The notes under the pieces: model-generated
What the model saw: the letters and a program-made list of their open reading frames with translations, nothing else
What the model was told of the DNA's origin: nothing
Database searches by the model: none
NCBI RefSeq assembly: GCF_963668215.1
Contig: NZ_OY764190.1
Location: 6,448,001-6,512,000, forward strand
Reading direction: 5' to 3'
DNA: 64,000 nt
Source of the DNA: an uncultured Desulfosarcina sp.
GTDB taxonomy: Bacteria > Desulfobacterota > Desulfobacteria > Desulfobacterales > Desulfosarcinaceae
Shown: positions 36,931 to 44,845 of the stretch, one piece after another
Layout of the letters: each line of letters starts with the position of its first letter
Numbering within the stretch: position 1 is the stretch's first letter
Program-made: the position numbers and the translations under genes

Positions 36931-38085
36931 CTACTGACAAGACGGCAGCGGCCGATCCGGATGAAGGTTGGATAGAAAATCCGCGATAGGCAGGCAGCAC
37001 ACATTATCAATCAAGAGCTTTTCCTGGCCCCTGTAGAGAAGACAGCATTCAGCCTCGGGATATTCCTGCCGAAAAGCGCGCAGCCCATTTATCATATTTA
37101 ATCTTACCTTGGCGGCATTCTTCACTTCAATGGCATAAAAAGAATCCTGGCCGTAAACCACAAAATCGACTTCCACTCCGGCGCGTGTGCGCCAGTAAAA
37201 AAGTCTGGCCGGCGCTTCCCGATAAGCACACCAGGCCCACAGATGTTGGGCAACCAGTCCCTCCAAGGCAGCGCCATCTATTTCCTGGGGAGCGTCCAAT
37301 GGCCCTGAAGGCCGAATGGACCGGAAAACGCCTGCGTCAAAAAAATAGAATTTAGGATGCGTTCGCAATTGACGTCTGGCTCGGCGCGTGAATACCGGTA
37401 AACGGAAAGAAAGCAACAAATCCTCTAAAATACCGAAATATCCTTCTACGGTTTTCCGCTGTACCTGGCATTCCCTTGCCACCTCACTGATGTTTAGTGC
37501 GGCGCCGTGGGAAAAACTGGCCGCTTCGATGAAACGGCCGAAATCGCCAATTCGGCGAACCAGGCCTTCTGTCTGAACTTCTTCCTTCAGATATAATCCG
37601 ATATAGCTTTGCAATGTTTCTTGAGGGTTGATGGCATCCAGCACCAATGGCAGCATACCTATTTTCAAGGCGCTATCCAGGGTGAATCGATCACCCAACT
37701 CAACGGCCATGAACGGATGCAATGCCTTATTCAGCGCGCGACCGGCCAACAAATCAACTCCGCTGCGTTTGAGTTTGCGGGCACTGGAACCGGTGAGAAT
37801 GAATTGAAGTGCTGGTTTTTCTTCGATGAGTTGATGGACGACGTCCAGCAAAAGAGGGACTTTCTGGATTTCGTCTATGATAACCGTGCGTAAATGCTGT
37901 TCGGCGTCTATAAGCCGGTTCAGGTGTTCAGGTGTTGCGCTGTATCGTCGCATGGCTTCCGGAGAGAGCAAGTCGATATACAGGGCCTGTGGGTGGCACT
38001 GCTTAACCCATGTCGATTTCCCCGTTCCCCGAGGGCCAAATAGAAAATAGCTCTGTTTAGGGTCCTTGAATAATCGTTCAAACAT
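36931..38085 (-). CDS. AAA ATPase with DUF4143 domain
   Basis: A 384-aa protein with Walker A GPRGTGKST (17-25) and Walker B TVIIDEIQK (Asp71-Glu72), followed by a winged-helix-like region and a C-terminal restriction-nuclease-like DUF4143 domain (VEVDFVVYGQDSFYAIEVKN). These proteins are common, often isolated, and of unknown function; a mobile or stress role is sometimes suggested. It is the last chromosomal gene before the integration site. Confidence 0.85.
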   Translation of the reverse strand: MFERLFKDPKQSYFLFGPRGTGKSTWVKQCHPQALYIDLLSPEAMRRYSATPEHLNRLIDAEQHLRTVIIDEIQKVPLLLDVVHQLIEEKPALQFILTGSSARKLKRSGVDLLAGRALNKALHPFMAVELGDRFTLDSALKIGMLPLVLDAINPQETLQSYIGLYLKEEVQTEGLVRRIGDFGRFIEAASFSHGAALNISEVARECQVQRKTVEGYFGILEDLLLSFRLPVFTRRARRQLRTHPKFYFFDAGVFRSIRPSGPLDAPQEIDGAALEGLVAQHLWAWCAYREAPARLFYWRTRAGVEVDFVVYGQDSFYAIEVKNAAKVRLNMINGLRAFRQEYPEAECCLLYRGQEKLLIDNVCCLPIADFLSNLHPDRPLPSCQ

Positions 38086-38214
38086 GCCAATTCACCCGCT
38101 GTTTTGGAATTATCAATTCCATAAAAGCATACATTTTGGAAATTATAAAGCCAATTTTTCAGCGAGCTTTTAATTTGCCAGCGGCACGCATCGTACGAAT
38201 CTTGAATGGTACGA

Positions 38215-38313
38215 TTAGGCACCACGGAGGTCCTGCGGGATGGTACAGCGGAAACAATACGAATAGAGGGTCCTGACGAGGTAGGTGGGAGATGTCCCGC
38301 GGGTCATCTTCAT
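38215..38313 (-). pseudogene. 5' remnant of a second tyrosine integrase gene
   Basis: Only 32 codons remain before a stop. They match the N-terminus of the intact integrase at 49654-51408 (shared TYLVRT-YSYCFR--IP-DLR pattern). The DNA upstream of both start codons is also similar up to the 56-bp repeat. It lies outside the left end of the element, so it is left over from an earlier related element at the same tRNA site. Confidence 0.8.
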
Positions 38314-38387
38314 GCTGTCTTACCTTTCCCTTTTGTGTAAGGGATTTGTGCAAGACAAGCGATAATGCCGTTTTCAGACCAAATAAT

Positions 38388-38443
38388 AAACCCATTGACT
38401 GTCACATCAATGGGTTAAGTGTTATCTGGTGGCGATGCAGGGA
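38388..38443. repeat. Left attachment site (attL)
   Basis: Identical over 56 bp to 51483-51538. The last 17 bp (38427-38443) are a copy of the tRNA-Met 3' end including CCA; sequence identity stops exactly at 38443. Confidence 0.9.
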
Positions 38444-38598
38444 AACGCTGGATTTGAAGCAGACAGAGTCTTTATTAGTGTCTGATTTCTTTAGAGATTC
38501 CCTTGAGTATCGCTTGCCTCACTTAACCGTTGGTGGCTATTTTTGTGTAAGTACTTTGTGTAAGCCTTTCTGATGCTGGAGTCAAGGCTGAAGACATC

Positions 38599-39567
38599 CA
38601 GTTGAGTCACAGCCCTTCTGGATATCCGTTGCAACGTTTCAGGTTCGGAAACGCTGACTTTTTCCTGCGACTTACATCCAACAGCCCTTCTGGATATCCG
38701 TTGCAACCGAACGGGTGCCGGATTAGCGATCTGAGGAATAGACCTTACATCCAACAGCCCTTCTGGATATCCGTTGCAACAAGCCGTACATTCTCCCTTT
38801 AAGCATAGAACATGACTTACATCCAACAGCCCTTCTGGATATCCGTTGCAACCCCGAGTTAAACCTAAATATCAATAGCCGCATCCACTTACATCCAACA
38901 GCCCTTCTGGATATCCGTTGCAACTTAATTTAAAAAATGCTTGGTTGCTCTGAATTATCTTACATCCAACAGCCCTTCTGGATATCCGTTGCAACGACTC
39001 TCCTCTACGCTTTCGCGCTCCCCCAAATTACTTACATCCAACAGCCCTTCTGGATATCCGTTGCAACAGCACCGCATCGTTATTGGCGACTTCCCAACCT
39101 TCCTTACATCCAACAGCCCTTCTGGATATCCGTTGCAACAAAAACTTTTCGCTGGATGGGACCGATGAACATCTTACATCCAACAGCCCTTCTGGATATC
39201 CGTTGCAACATGGTTACGCCGAAAAAGTTTTGAATGGCTACGGTCTTACATCCAACAGCCCTTCTGGATATCCGTTGCAACTGATGATGGCCGTTGGTGT
39301 TTTTACGGCACACGAGCTTACATCCAACAGCCCTTCTGGATATCCGTTGCAACACGTTTTCGCCGGCTATCTGGTTGGCGCCGTAGAGCTTACATCCAAC
39401 AGCCCTTCTGGATATCCGTTGCAACTCGCGGTACCGCTTCAATTATACCATCAGGTAAGCTTACATCCAACAGCCCTTCTGGATATCCGTTGCAACTTCA
39501 ACTCATGGGCTGCGGTTTCAGACAGCAAAACTTACATCCAACAGCCCTTCTGGATATCCGTTGCAAC
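38599..39567. CRISPR. CRISPR array: 14 repeats of 37 bp, 13 spacers of 33-36 bp
   Basis: Repeats start at 38599, 38671, 38744, 38816, 38888, 38959, 39031, 39103, 39173, 39245, 39317, 39389, 39460 and 39531. On the plus strand each begins CTTACATCCAACAGCCC and ends GATATCCGTTGCAAC. Thirteen are identical; the first differs in its first 12 bases only. All spacers are different. The array lies 61 bp from a structured RNA with an anti-repeat and 379 bp from the nuclease gene; no adaptation genes are present. Direction is not settled: RNA architecture favours plus, while the degenerate repeat at 38599 (usually the trailer end) favours minus. Confidence 0.98.
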
Positions 39568-39627
39568 TCCCGTATCACAACACTCTGAAATCAATGGCTG
39601 TTTTTCTACAACCACGCGAACCCACCA

Positions 39628-39862
39628 GATTGCTGTGTTTTCACCAAAGGATAGACTCATGTTTTCAAAGACCAATCCTTTCCGCAACAGAGATTACAGC
39701 AATCGCGAACCCCACGGTATTTTATGAGAGCTACAGGTTCGCGCATGATTCCTTTTCAAAGAGCGACTGGATGCAGGTCGCAACGTCAACAACGGATATC
39801 AAGATGAGTTGTTGGTTGGGCAATCAATACATGTGCCATAACAATGGCTCTGCTTATTGCCC
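39628..39862 (+). ncRNA. Candidate tracrRNA with anti-repeat
   Basis: Bases 39790-39819 match the reverse complement of the CRISPR repeat at 26 of about 30 positions, so the RNA can pair with repeat positions covering CCAACAGCCC...CCGTTG. Stems seen: GATTGCTGT/ACAGCAATC (39628-39636, 39696-39704) enclosing AAAGGAT/ATCCTTT (39646-39652, 39675-39681); CGCGAACC/GGTTCGCG (39704-39711, 39736-39743); GCGAC/GTCGC with loop bases ATGCA (39763-39781); and GGGCAAT/ATTGCCC (39818-39824, 39856-39862) around GCCAT/ATGGC. A folded scaffold 5' of the anti-repeat is the type V arrangement, hence plus strand. Confidence 0.8.
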
Positions 39863-39945
39863 CCCGGCTGTGTAACCAACCGCAGACCTGTGGTGATAAT
39901 GGTTTAAGACCTCCCACAGATCCTCCCTAAAGCACAGTTTTGTAA

Positions 39946-41280
39946 CTATGCTGTCTGTTCTTGATTCTGACTCGGAATGTATCCTTCTTTTATCACATTC
40001 CCTTCAGCGAGTGCAAGGTTACGAGCTGCGTTATAATCAGCGTTGACGGGCTTCTTGCCATTGCCACAGACCTCACAGACGAACTGTGACTGTGACTTGC
40101 GATTTTCTTTAGCTATGTGGCCACATTTACTGCAACGTCGGCTCGTGTTCCTTGGGTTAACCTTTACGATTTCTATTCCTTCTTCCTTAGCTTTGTAGTC
40201 GAGTAGCTCGTTAAACTTGCTTGGAATCCACAGAAGCCTTTTAAACTCACTTTCCATGTCTTTCTGCCTGAGCTTAGATAGGTCTTCAACGTGGATGGTT
40301 CCACACTGGTGCTGGAGACAAAACTTGATGACCTGTCTCGTCGCTGTATGGTAGTAAGTGTGAATCCATTTATCTTCTTTGTCAGAGCGCTTCCATCTAA
40401 TGGTCTTGGAGTACATTCCAAGCCGCCGTTGAGACCTCCTTCTCTGCGCTCTGAACTTGGATCTGGCTGCCCACACGTCACCACCATCACCGATGTATCG
40501 CCTCTGAGGACCGAAATTGACAGCACAAACAGCAGGAACGACTGCTCCTAAGTCGACCCCACAAACCTTTTTAGGATCGAGCTTCAACTGTTCAGGGACA
40601 AAACTATATGTCAGGTAAACCATTAGTCCCTTCTTGTTCTTCTGGATTTGGCTGTCGCTCATCTTGTAATCACCAGAGACAATACGACTGACGACCTCCG
40701 ATGCGCCCTTGTCTTTCCATGAAAAGGTTGAGGTCAGAGATAGCTTGAGGTCATCCTTACTGAGCTTGATGTCCTCACCATCACTGACCTCCGTGATGAG
40801 TTCCTTGGACAACCACTTACCTGTGAATCCAGAAGGTTCGATAACGAACTGGTCGACACCATCAACCTTTATGGGATTGATTTTCGATCCTTGGTGCCTG
40901 AACGGGACGAACAGCGACCGATACGTAGGAAGGCTTTTACGACCAGCCCATGCGTCCTTATTGGCGTTCCTGAAGAGCTTACCGGCAAAGTTCCTTCCCA
41001 AGGTTGCAACAGTACCAGCAGCAAGGTGCTTACGTTCCCTTGTCAGTATCCTGTAAATTCTCGTATCAAGTGGGATTGAGTTCTCATCATCCTTTTCAAA
41101 TTCGTCTCTCACATCCTTCAGGTTGAATGCGATGGCATATCGAATTGCCATATTGCCAAGATATCTGGCCTCATACATTACCTTGTCCAAGGCGCGATAC
41201 TTTAGCAACCGAATGGACTCATCCTCATCAGCAATGCGAACAGGAACTTTGACGACCTTGGTAGTGCGTTTAGCTGCCAT
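39946..41280 (-). CDS. Compact Cas12f/TnpB-like RNA-guided nuclease (type V CRISPR effector)
   Basis: A 444-aa protein. The C-terminal half has a split RuvC: RuvC-I CGVDLG with Asp243, RuvC-II HVEDLSKLR with Glu332, and RuvC-III NADYNAARNLAL with Asp415. A four-cysteine zinc ribbon (Cys383, Cys386, Cys402, Cys405) sits between II and III, exactly as in TnpB and Cas12f. The N-terminal 230 residues should form the wedge/REC part; no HNH or other domain is present. The catalytic triad is intact, so DNA cleavage is predicted. The adjacent array and anti-repeat RNA argue for a Cas12 effector rather than a transposon TnpB. The subtype (V-F, V-U or a new one) cannot be set by eye. Confidence 0.88.
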   Translation of the reverse strand: MAAKRTTKVVKVPVRIADEDESIRLLKYRALDKVMYEARYLGNMAIRYAIAFNLKDVRDEFEKDDENSIPLDTRIYRILTRERKHLAAGTVATLGRNFAGKLFRNANKDAWAGRKSLPTYRSLFVPFRHQGSKINPIKVDGVDQFVIEPSGFTGKWLSKELITEVSDGEDIKLSKDDLKLSLTSTFSWKDKGASEVVSRIVSGDYKMSDSQIQKNKKGLMVYLTYSFVPEQLKLDPKKVCGVDLGAVVPAVCAVNFGPQRRYIGDGGDVWAARSKFRAQRRRSQRRLGMYSKTIRWKRSDKEDKWIHTYYHTATRQVIKFCLQHQCGTIHVEDLSKLRQKDMESEFKRLLWIPSKFNELLDYKAKEEGIEIVKVNPRNTSRRCSKCGHIAKENRKSQSQFVCEVCGNGKKPVNADYNAARNLALAEGNVIKEGYIPSQNQEQTA

Positions 41281-41610
41281 GGGTCACCATATGGATAGGT
41301 GTGAAGTCTGAAGTGGACCAATATAAATAGGATGGAACTTCAAAAAGCACTATCGGCAATCAGGTGAATTGTCAACCTTTGTGGGCGTATTCTTACTTAG
41401 ATACGGAAAGGATAACTGTGGAAGGACACCGTAGAGCTTTTATTTTGGTGAAATTATCTGAACCGGTATCTTATACGTGGCGTGGTCGAGTTCCCCCCGT
41501 ATGCCCTGCGCCAGCCATACAAAGGAACACACGCGCGTACCATCATAGTACAGACCGGCGGTCGGCGGGTTCATATACATACAGGGAATCGCCGTGAGCT
41601 GGTCGCGCTG
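41281..41610. other. Gene-free region upstream of the nuclease gene
   Basis: About 330 bp between the nuclease start and the end of the recombinase gene. AT-rich sequence with TATTTATATTGG on the minus strand near 41320-41335 is the likely promoter area of the nuclease. No gene seen. Confidence 0.4.
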
Positions 41611-42204
41611 TCACAGCTCATTCATGTAGATCGACCGTACCTCTTCAGGTTGAATGCATAGATACTCCAAGGTCTCACGCTGGCTGCTGTGATTGAAGGC
41701 CACCATCAGCTCAGGGATGCCGACACCAAAGGTTGTGCGCTGGTGGTACCCGAAGCTCTTCCTCAAGGTGTGGCTCCCGTAGTTCCCTTTCAGGTTGATT
41801 GACCGACACCATCCCTTCACCAGCCGATTGATGGAAGGAACCGTCAGAGGGCCTCTCTGACCAATGAAAATGGGGTCGTCATCCTGATAGTCACGGCTCT
41901 GGAGAAGTCCCTGAATAGCTTCTGTGGCTGCTTTGTTCAGGGTAATCCTTCGATGCTTCCCTGTCTTCTTTTCCTTGATTGCCAGCTCGTCACCTGCCTT
42001 TAGACCTCTCACCATTCCAGCGGTAATCCGCAGCAAGTCCGATGCCCTCAGGTTGGTATTAATGCCGAGGGTGAACAGGCACAGGTCACGGGGTTTGTCG
42101 TGGAGTAGCTTCTTGATAGCCTTGATATCTTTTACCTTCTTGATGGGATCGACCTTGATGGTGGTTCCCTTCTTTGGGTGATTCGGGTTCCCGCCTTTGT
42201 TCAC
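41611..42204 (-). CDS. Small tyrosine recombinase
   Basis: GTG 42204 is preferred: AGGAGG is 7 bp upstream, inside a longer frame that opens at 42222. The 197-aa protein is only the catalytic domain. It has Arg53 (NTNLRASDLLR), a Lys-containing beta-hairpin (KEKKTGKHRRITL), HTLR (His145, Arg148), His172 and the nucleophile Tyr181 in ETLEYLCI. It lacks the arm-binding and core-binding domains of a normal integrase. It may resolve dimers of the element or act in its replication, since a separate full-size integrase is present. Confidence 0.85.
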   Translation of the reverse strand: MNKGGNPNHPKKGTTIKVDPIKKVKDIKAIKKLLHDKPRDLCLFTLGINTNLRASDLLRITAGMVRGLKAGDELAIKEKKTGKHRRITLNKAATEAIQGLLQSRDYQDDDPIFIGQRGPLTVPSINRLVKGWCRSINLKGNYGSHTLRKSFGYHQRTTFGVGIPELMVAFNHSSQRETLEYLCIQPEEVRSIYMNEL

Positions 42205-42558
42205 GTCCTGACCTCCTTTCATATCTCGTTAAGTTTTAAAAGTTTTTATCTTATTACTTTGCAGGTTGTCAACAGCCAATCTGGTGTAAATCCGCTGATT
42301 CAGCGGTAACTCACCGGAATCCTGTTGGATATCGATAGATACAACTCGTTAACTTTTATGGTAAAGTTGGCAAGTTTCAAGCGGATCGCTATGACAGATT
42401 GATGATGATTATGAATAATCTTGAGGTGTCTTTTACTGAGGTAGGTCATACTGAATGATTTCAACAAGTTCAGACAACCACCCACTCCCAGAGAGAGAAG
42501 GAAACGTCTCTATATTTTTTTCAAACTTATATCAACACGAAAGGAGGTGAATAAAAGC
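42205..42558. promoter_or_regulatory. Divergent promoter region with operator-like sequences
   Basis: This 354-bp region separates minus-strand and plus-strand transcription in the element. A motif ctcgttaa followed by cttttat or gtttta appears at 42224-42237 and 42345-42359, and an inverted repeat AACTTT-tatggt-AAAGTT lies at 42351-42368. These look like regulator sites controlling the switch between the two arms. No repressor of a known family was recognised in the element. Confidence 0.4.
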
Positions 42559-42882
42559 ATGACCACAAAGCTGCAAGCGAAGAACCGTGATGGCAAACGT
42601 CAAGTCTATCCGATTCATCTGGATGGTGTCACACAGTATGACATCGATTGGCTTTACAAGTTTGCTGTGGAGAACCTGAACGTGTCGCCCAGTGTATCGG
42701 TAATCATCAGAGCTGCGCTGAGTCACTATTGCTCTTTCCTGATGGCTCAAGCTGCTGGCATCAGGGATCTGGATATGTTGGGTCAATTCATTCAGGAGAA
42801 CCGTGACCTGTTGTTCACTGTCGCAGGACGGCCTGAAAAGGCTTATGACAAACGCTATCACACCGAGAAAGGAGATGCTTAA
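42559..42882 (+). CDS. Small hypothetical protein, possible ribbon-helix-helix type
   Basis: ATG 42559 has AAAGGAGGTG 11 bp upstream. The 107-aa product has a basic N-terminus, a predicted strand (RQVYPIHL), and helices including VSPSVSVIIRAALSHYC, reminiscent of a ribbon-helix-helix DNA-binding fold. It is the first gene of the plus-strand arm, where a regulator would be expected. Unrecognised otherwise. Confidence 0.6.
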   Translation: MTTKLQAKNRDGKRQVYPIHLDGVTQYDIDWLYKFAVENLNVSPSVSVIIRAALSHYCSFLMAQAAGIRDLDMLGQFIQENRDLLFTVAGRPEKAYDKRYHTEKGDA

Positions 42883-42885
42883 GCC

Positions 42886-43188
42886 TTGGATTATAATGCG
42901 AAAATGGAAGAGTTGGAGGCTCTCTGGAGTGATTCTTTTGAACTCTGCAAGGCCATGATTGCGAGCTGCAAAAGTGGTGACCAGAGGCTCACAGGGTCCA
43001 TCCTGAAGGAGCTGAATGCCTTCATCAAGCAGAGCGTTGACTTCCTCCGATTCAGGGAAGCAGAGCAGGTATTCAGTGAACAGGAAGAAGAGGAAGAGGA
43101 TGAAGAGCTGCTCAAGATGGTAGAGTCAATGGACCTCGATGAGGATGAGCCTTTGGATATTCCTGATGAGGGGTTCCCTATGGATTGA
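42886..43188 (+). CDS. Small acidic hypothetical protein
   Basis: TTG 42886 is preceded by AAAGGAGA and starts 3 bp after the previous stop; an internal ATG at 42904 is an alternative. The 100-aa product is helical, then strongly acidic (EEEEEDEELLKMVESMDLDEDEP). Function unknown; such acidic small proteins in phages can be DNA mimics, but nothing here proves that. Confidence 0.55.
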   Translation: MDYNAKMEELEALWSDSFELCKAMIASCKSGDQRLTGSILKELNAFIKQSVDFLRFREAEQVFSEQEEEEEDEELLKMVESMDLDEDEPLDIPDEGFPMD

Positions 43189-43280
43189 TTAAGGACCAGC
43201 TAACGCTGGATCGATTTTAATTTTAATTGAGAGAGGTCACCTCCGGGTGGCCTTTCGTGCTTTTGGAGGAGGTGAAACAG

Positions 43281-43499
43281 ATGAGATTTGCCACAAAAAT
43301 TAAGCGTAAACCTGAATGGACTGATTCCGAATACATCAAAGCGCTGGAGCAAGAGATAGCCTTTGCCGCTTGTACCGTTCCCGATTATATGCTTACGGAC
43401 GAGGAGGGATGCTCTGGGTGCGAGATATTCAACGAACTTGAAGATTGGCCTTACGCTTCACGGTGTAAATCCTGTTACTTCTGGAAGGAGGACAGATAG
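43281..43499 (+). CDS. Small cysteine-containing hypothetical protein
   Basis: ATG 43281 has GGAGGTG 7 bp upstream. The 72-aa product has CSGC in its middle and CKSC near the end, a likely zinc-binding pair. It is in an operon with the acidic protein and the helicase-like gene, 2 bp from the latter. Function unknown. Confidence 0.6.
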   Translation: MRFATKIKRKPEWTDSEYIKALEQEIAFAACTVPDYMLTDEEGCSGCEIFNELEDWPYASRCKSCYFWKEDR

Positions 43500-43501
43500 A
43501 G

Positions 43502-44845
43502 ATGAAAGTGACCGTGATATCGAGCATTATGGGTACCGGCAAGACCTCATGGGCTTGTCAGAAGATGAACGCCGAGAAGGACACACCCTTTATTTATGTG
43601 ACGCCTTTCGAGGACCAGACCGAAGATATTGCCAAACGGTGCAAGGGTCGTGACTTCGTGACGCCTCAGAACAAGACAACCAGAAAGGTCCGACACAATA
43701 AGAGTGACGACCTGCGGGAGCTGACCTTCGAAGGCCGGAACATATCGACCACCCACAAGCTGTTTGAGAACATCAGCCTTGAGACCATCGAGAACATCCA
43801 GGCCAATGGCTATGTTCTGATTCTGGATGAAGTCATGGATGTGGTGAAGCCTGTTGATAAGAATCCTGAGCGAGTCCGTCAGCTTCTGGAAATGGGAGTC
43901 CTTGATATCGATGAGGACCACCCTGACAACACCGAGACCATCAAGTATCTGAAACCTGGACCGGATTCCACGTTCAAGGAATTCGACCACTACAAGGTCA
44001 AGGCCGCTATGAATCGGCTGGTGCTGTCTGGTGAAACCCTGCTGATGTGGCTGTTTCCGGTGTCGGTGTTCAGCGCGTTCAAGGAGGTCTTCAATCTGAC
44101 CTACCTGTTCGAGGGGTCATCGCAGCATCAATATTATCAGATGCACGGGATTGACTTCCTGTATCGGACTGTAGCTGGCAACAAGGAAACCGGCTGGAAG
44201 CTGTTCGAATATCAGACCGGTCAGCGTCTGGAGAAGCTGGAGCTTGCCAGATTCAAGAAGCTGATAACCGTCATCGATGACGACAAACTGAACGCCATCG
44301 GAGAGCCAAAGTACAACCTGTCAGCCACTTGGTTCAAGACGCGCACAGGTGAACTGCCTGCCAGGAGCAACGCCGAGCGCCAGAATCACCAGATTATCAG
44401 GCTCATCGGAAAGAAGATGCAGAACTTCTTTCGAAATAAGATGAAGGCCAAGGCCAGCGAGTGCATGTGGGCCATCATCGATGGGACCAAGAAGGGTAAA
44501 GGTCGGAAACCGTTGGCAGTCGAGCTGTGCGATACCAATGGGTACAACAGCGCTCACACTGCTTTCAACCTTCGTGCGACCAACAAATATCGGCATGTGA
44601 AATACCTTGCCTATTTCGTCAACGTGTTCCCTAACTGGGACTTGGTCAACTTCTATGACGCCAAGGGCCATAAATTCAATCTGGAGCAGTACGCTGTCAG
44701 TGAACTCATCCAGTGGGTCTGGCGGTCTCGTATCCGCAACGGCCACCATGCCGACGAGGACCGGAAGATTGTCCTGTACCTGCCGAGTCGAAGGATGAGG
44801 GAACTGCTGGACAAGTGGCTGAATGGAGAGCTTTCTATTAGCTAA
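43502..44845 (+). CDS. Phage-type helicase-like P-loop ATPase
   Basis: A 447-aa protein with Walker A IMGTGKTS (Lys14) near the start and a DEAD-like Walker B LILDEVMD (Asp109-Glu110), followed by a long C-terminal region with LVLSGETLLMWLFP (possible motif III) and a basic helicase-like end. This layout resembles superfamily 2 replication or origin-binding helicases of phages and plasmids. It is the largest protein of the plus-strand arm and the best candidate replication protein of the element. GGAGG lies 10 bp before its ATG. Confidence 0.65.
   Translation: MKVTVISSIMGTGKTSWACQKMNAEKDTPFIYVTPFEDQTEDIAKRCKGRDFVTPQNKTTRKVRHNKSDDLRELTFEGRNISTTHKLFENISLETIENIQANGYVLILDEVMDVVKPVDKNPERVRQLLEMGVLDIDEDHPDNTETIKYLKPGPDSTFKEFDHYKVKAAMNRLVLSGETLLMWLFPVSVFSAFKEVFNLTYLFEGSSQHQYYQMHGIDFLYRTVAGNKETGWKLFEYQTGQRLEKLELARFKKLITVIDDDKLNAIGEPKYNLSATWFKTRTGELPARSNAERQNHQIIRLIGKKMQNFFRNKMKAKASECMWAIIDGTKKGKGRKPLAVELCDTNGYNSAHTAFNLRATNKYRHVKYLAYFVNVFPNWDLVNFYDAKGHKFNLEQYAVSELIQWVWRSRIRNGHHADEDRKIVLYLPSRRMRELLDKWLNGELSIS

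Noticed and set aside
39083..39727. Open frame of 214 codons across the CRISPR array and beyond
   Set aside because: It reads repeated TSNSPSGYPLQ units because it translates the CRISPR repeats; it has no ribosome site and changes frame with spacer length.
39946..41280. Nuclease as a plain IS605/IS607 TnpB
   Set aside because: No TnpA, no transposon ends, and a tandem CRISPR array with matching anti-repeat RNA is adjacent, which favours a Cas12 effector.
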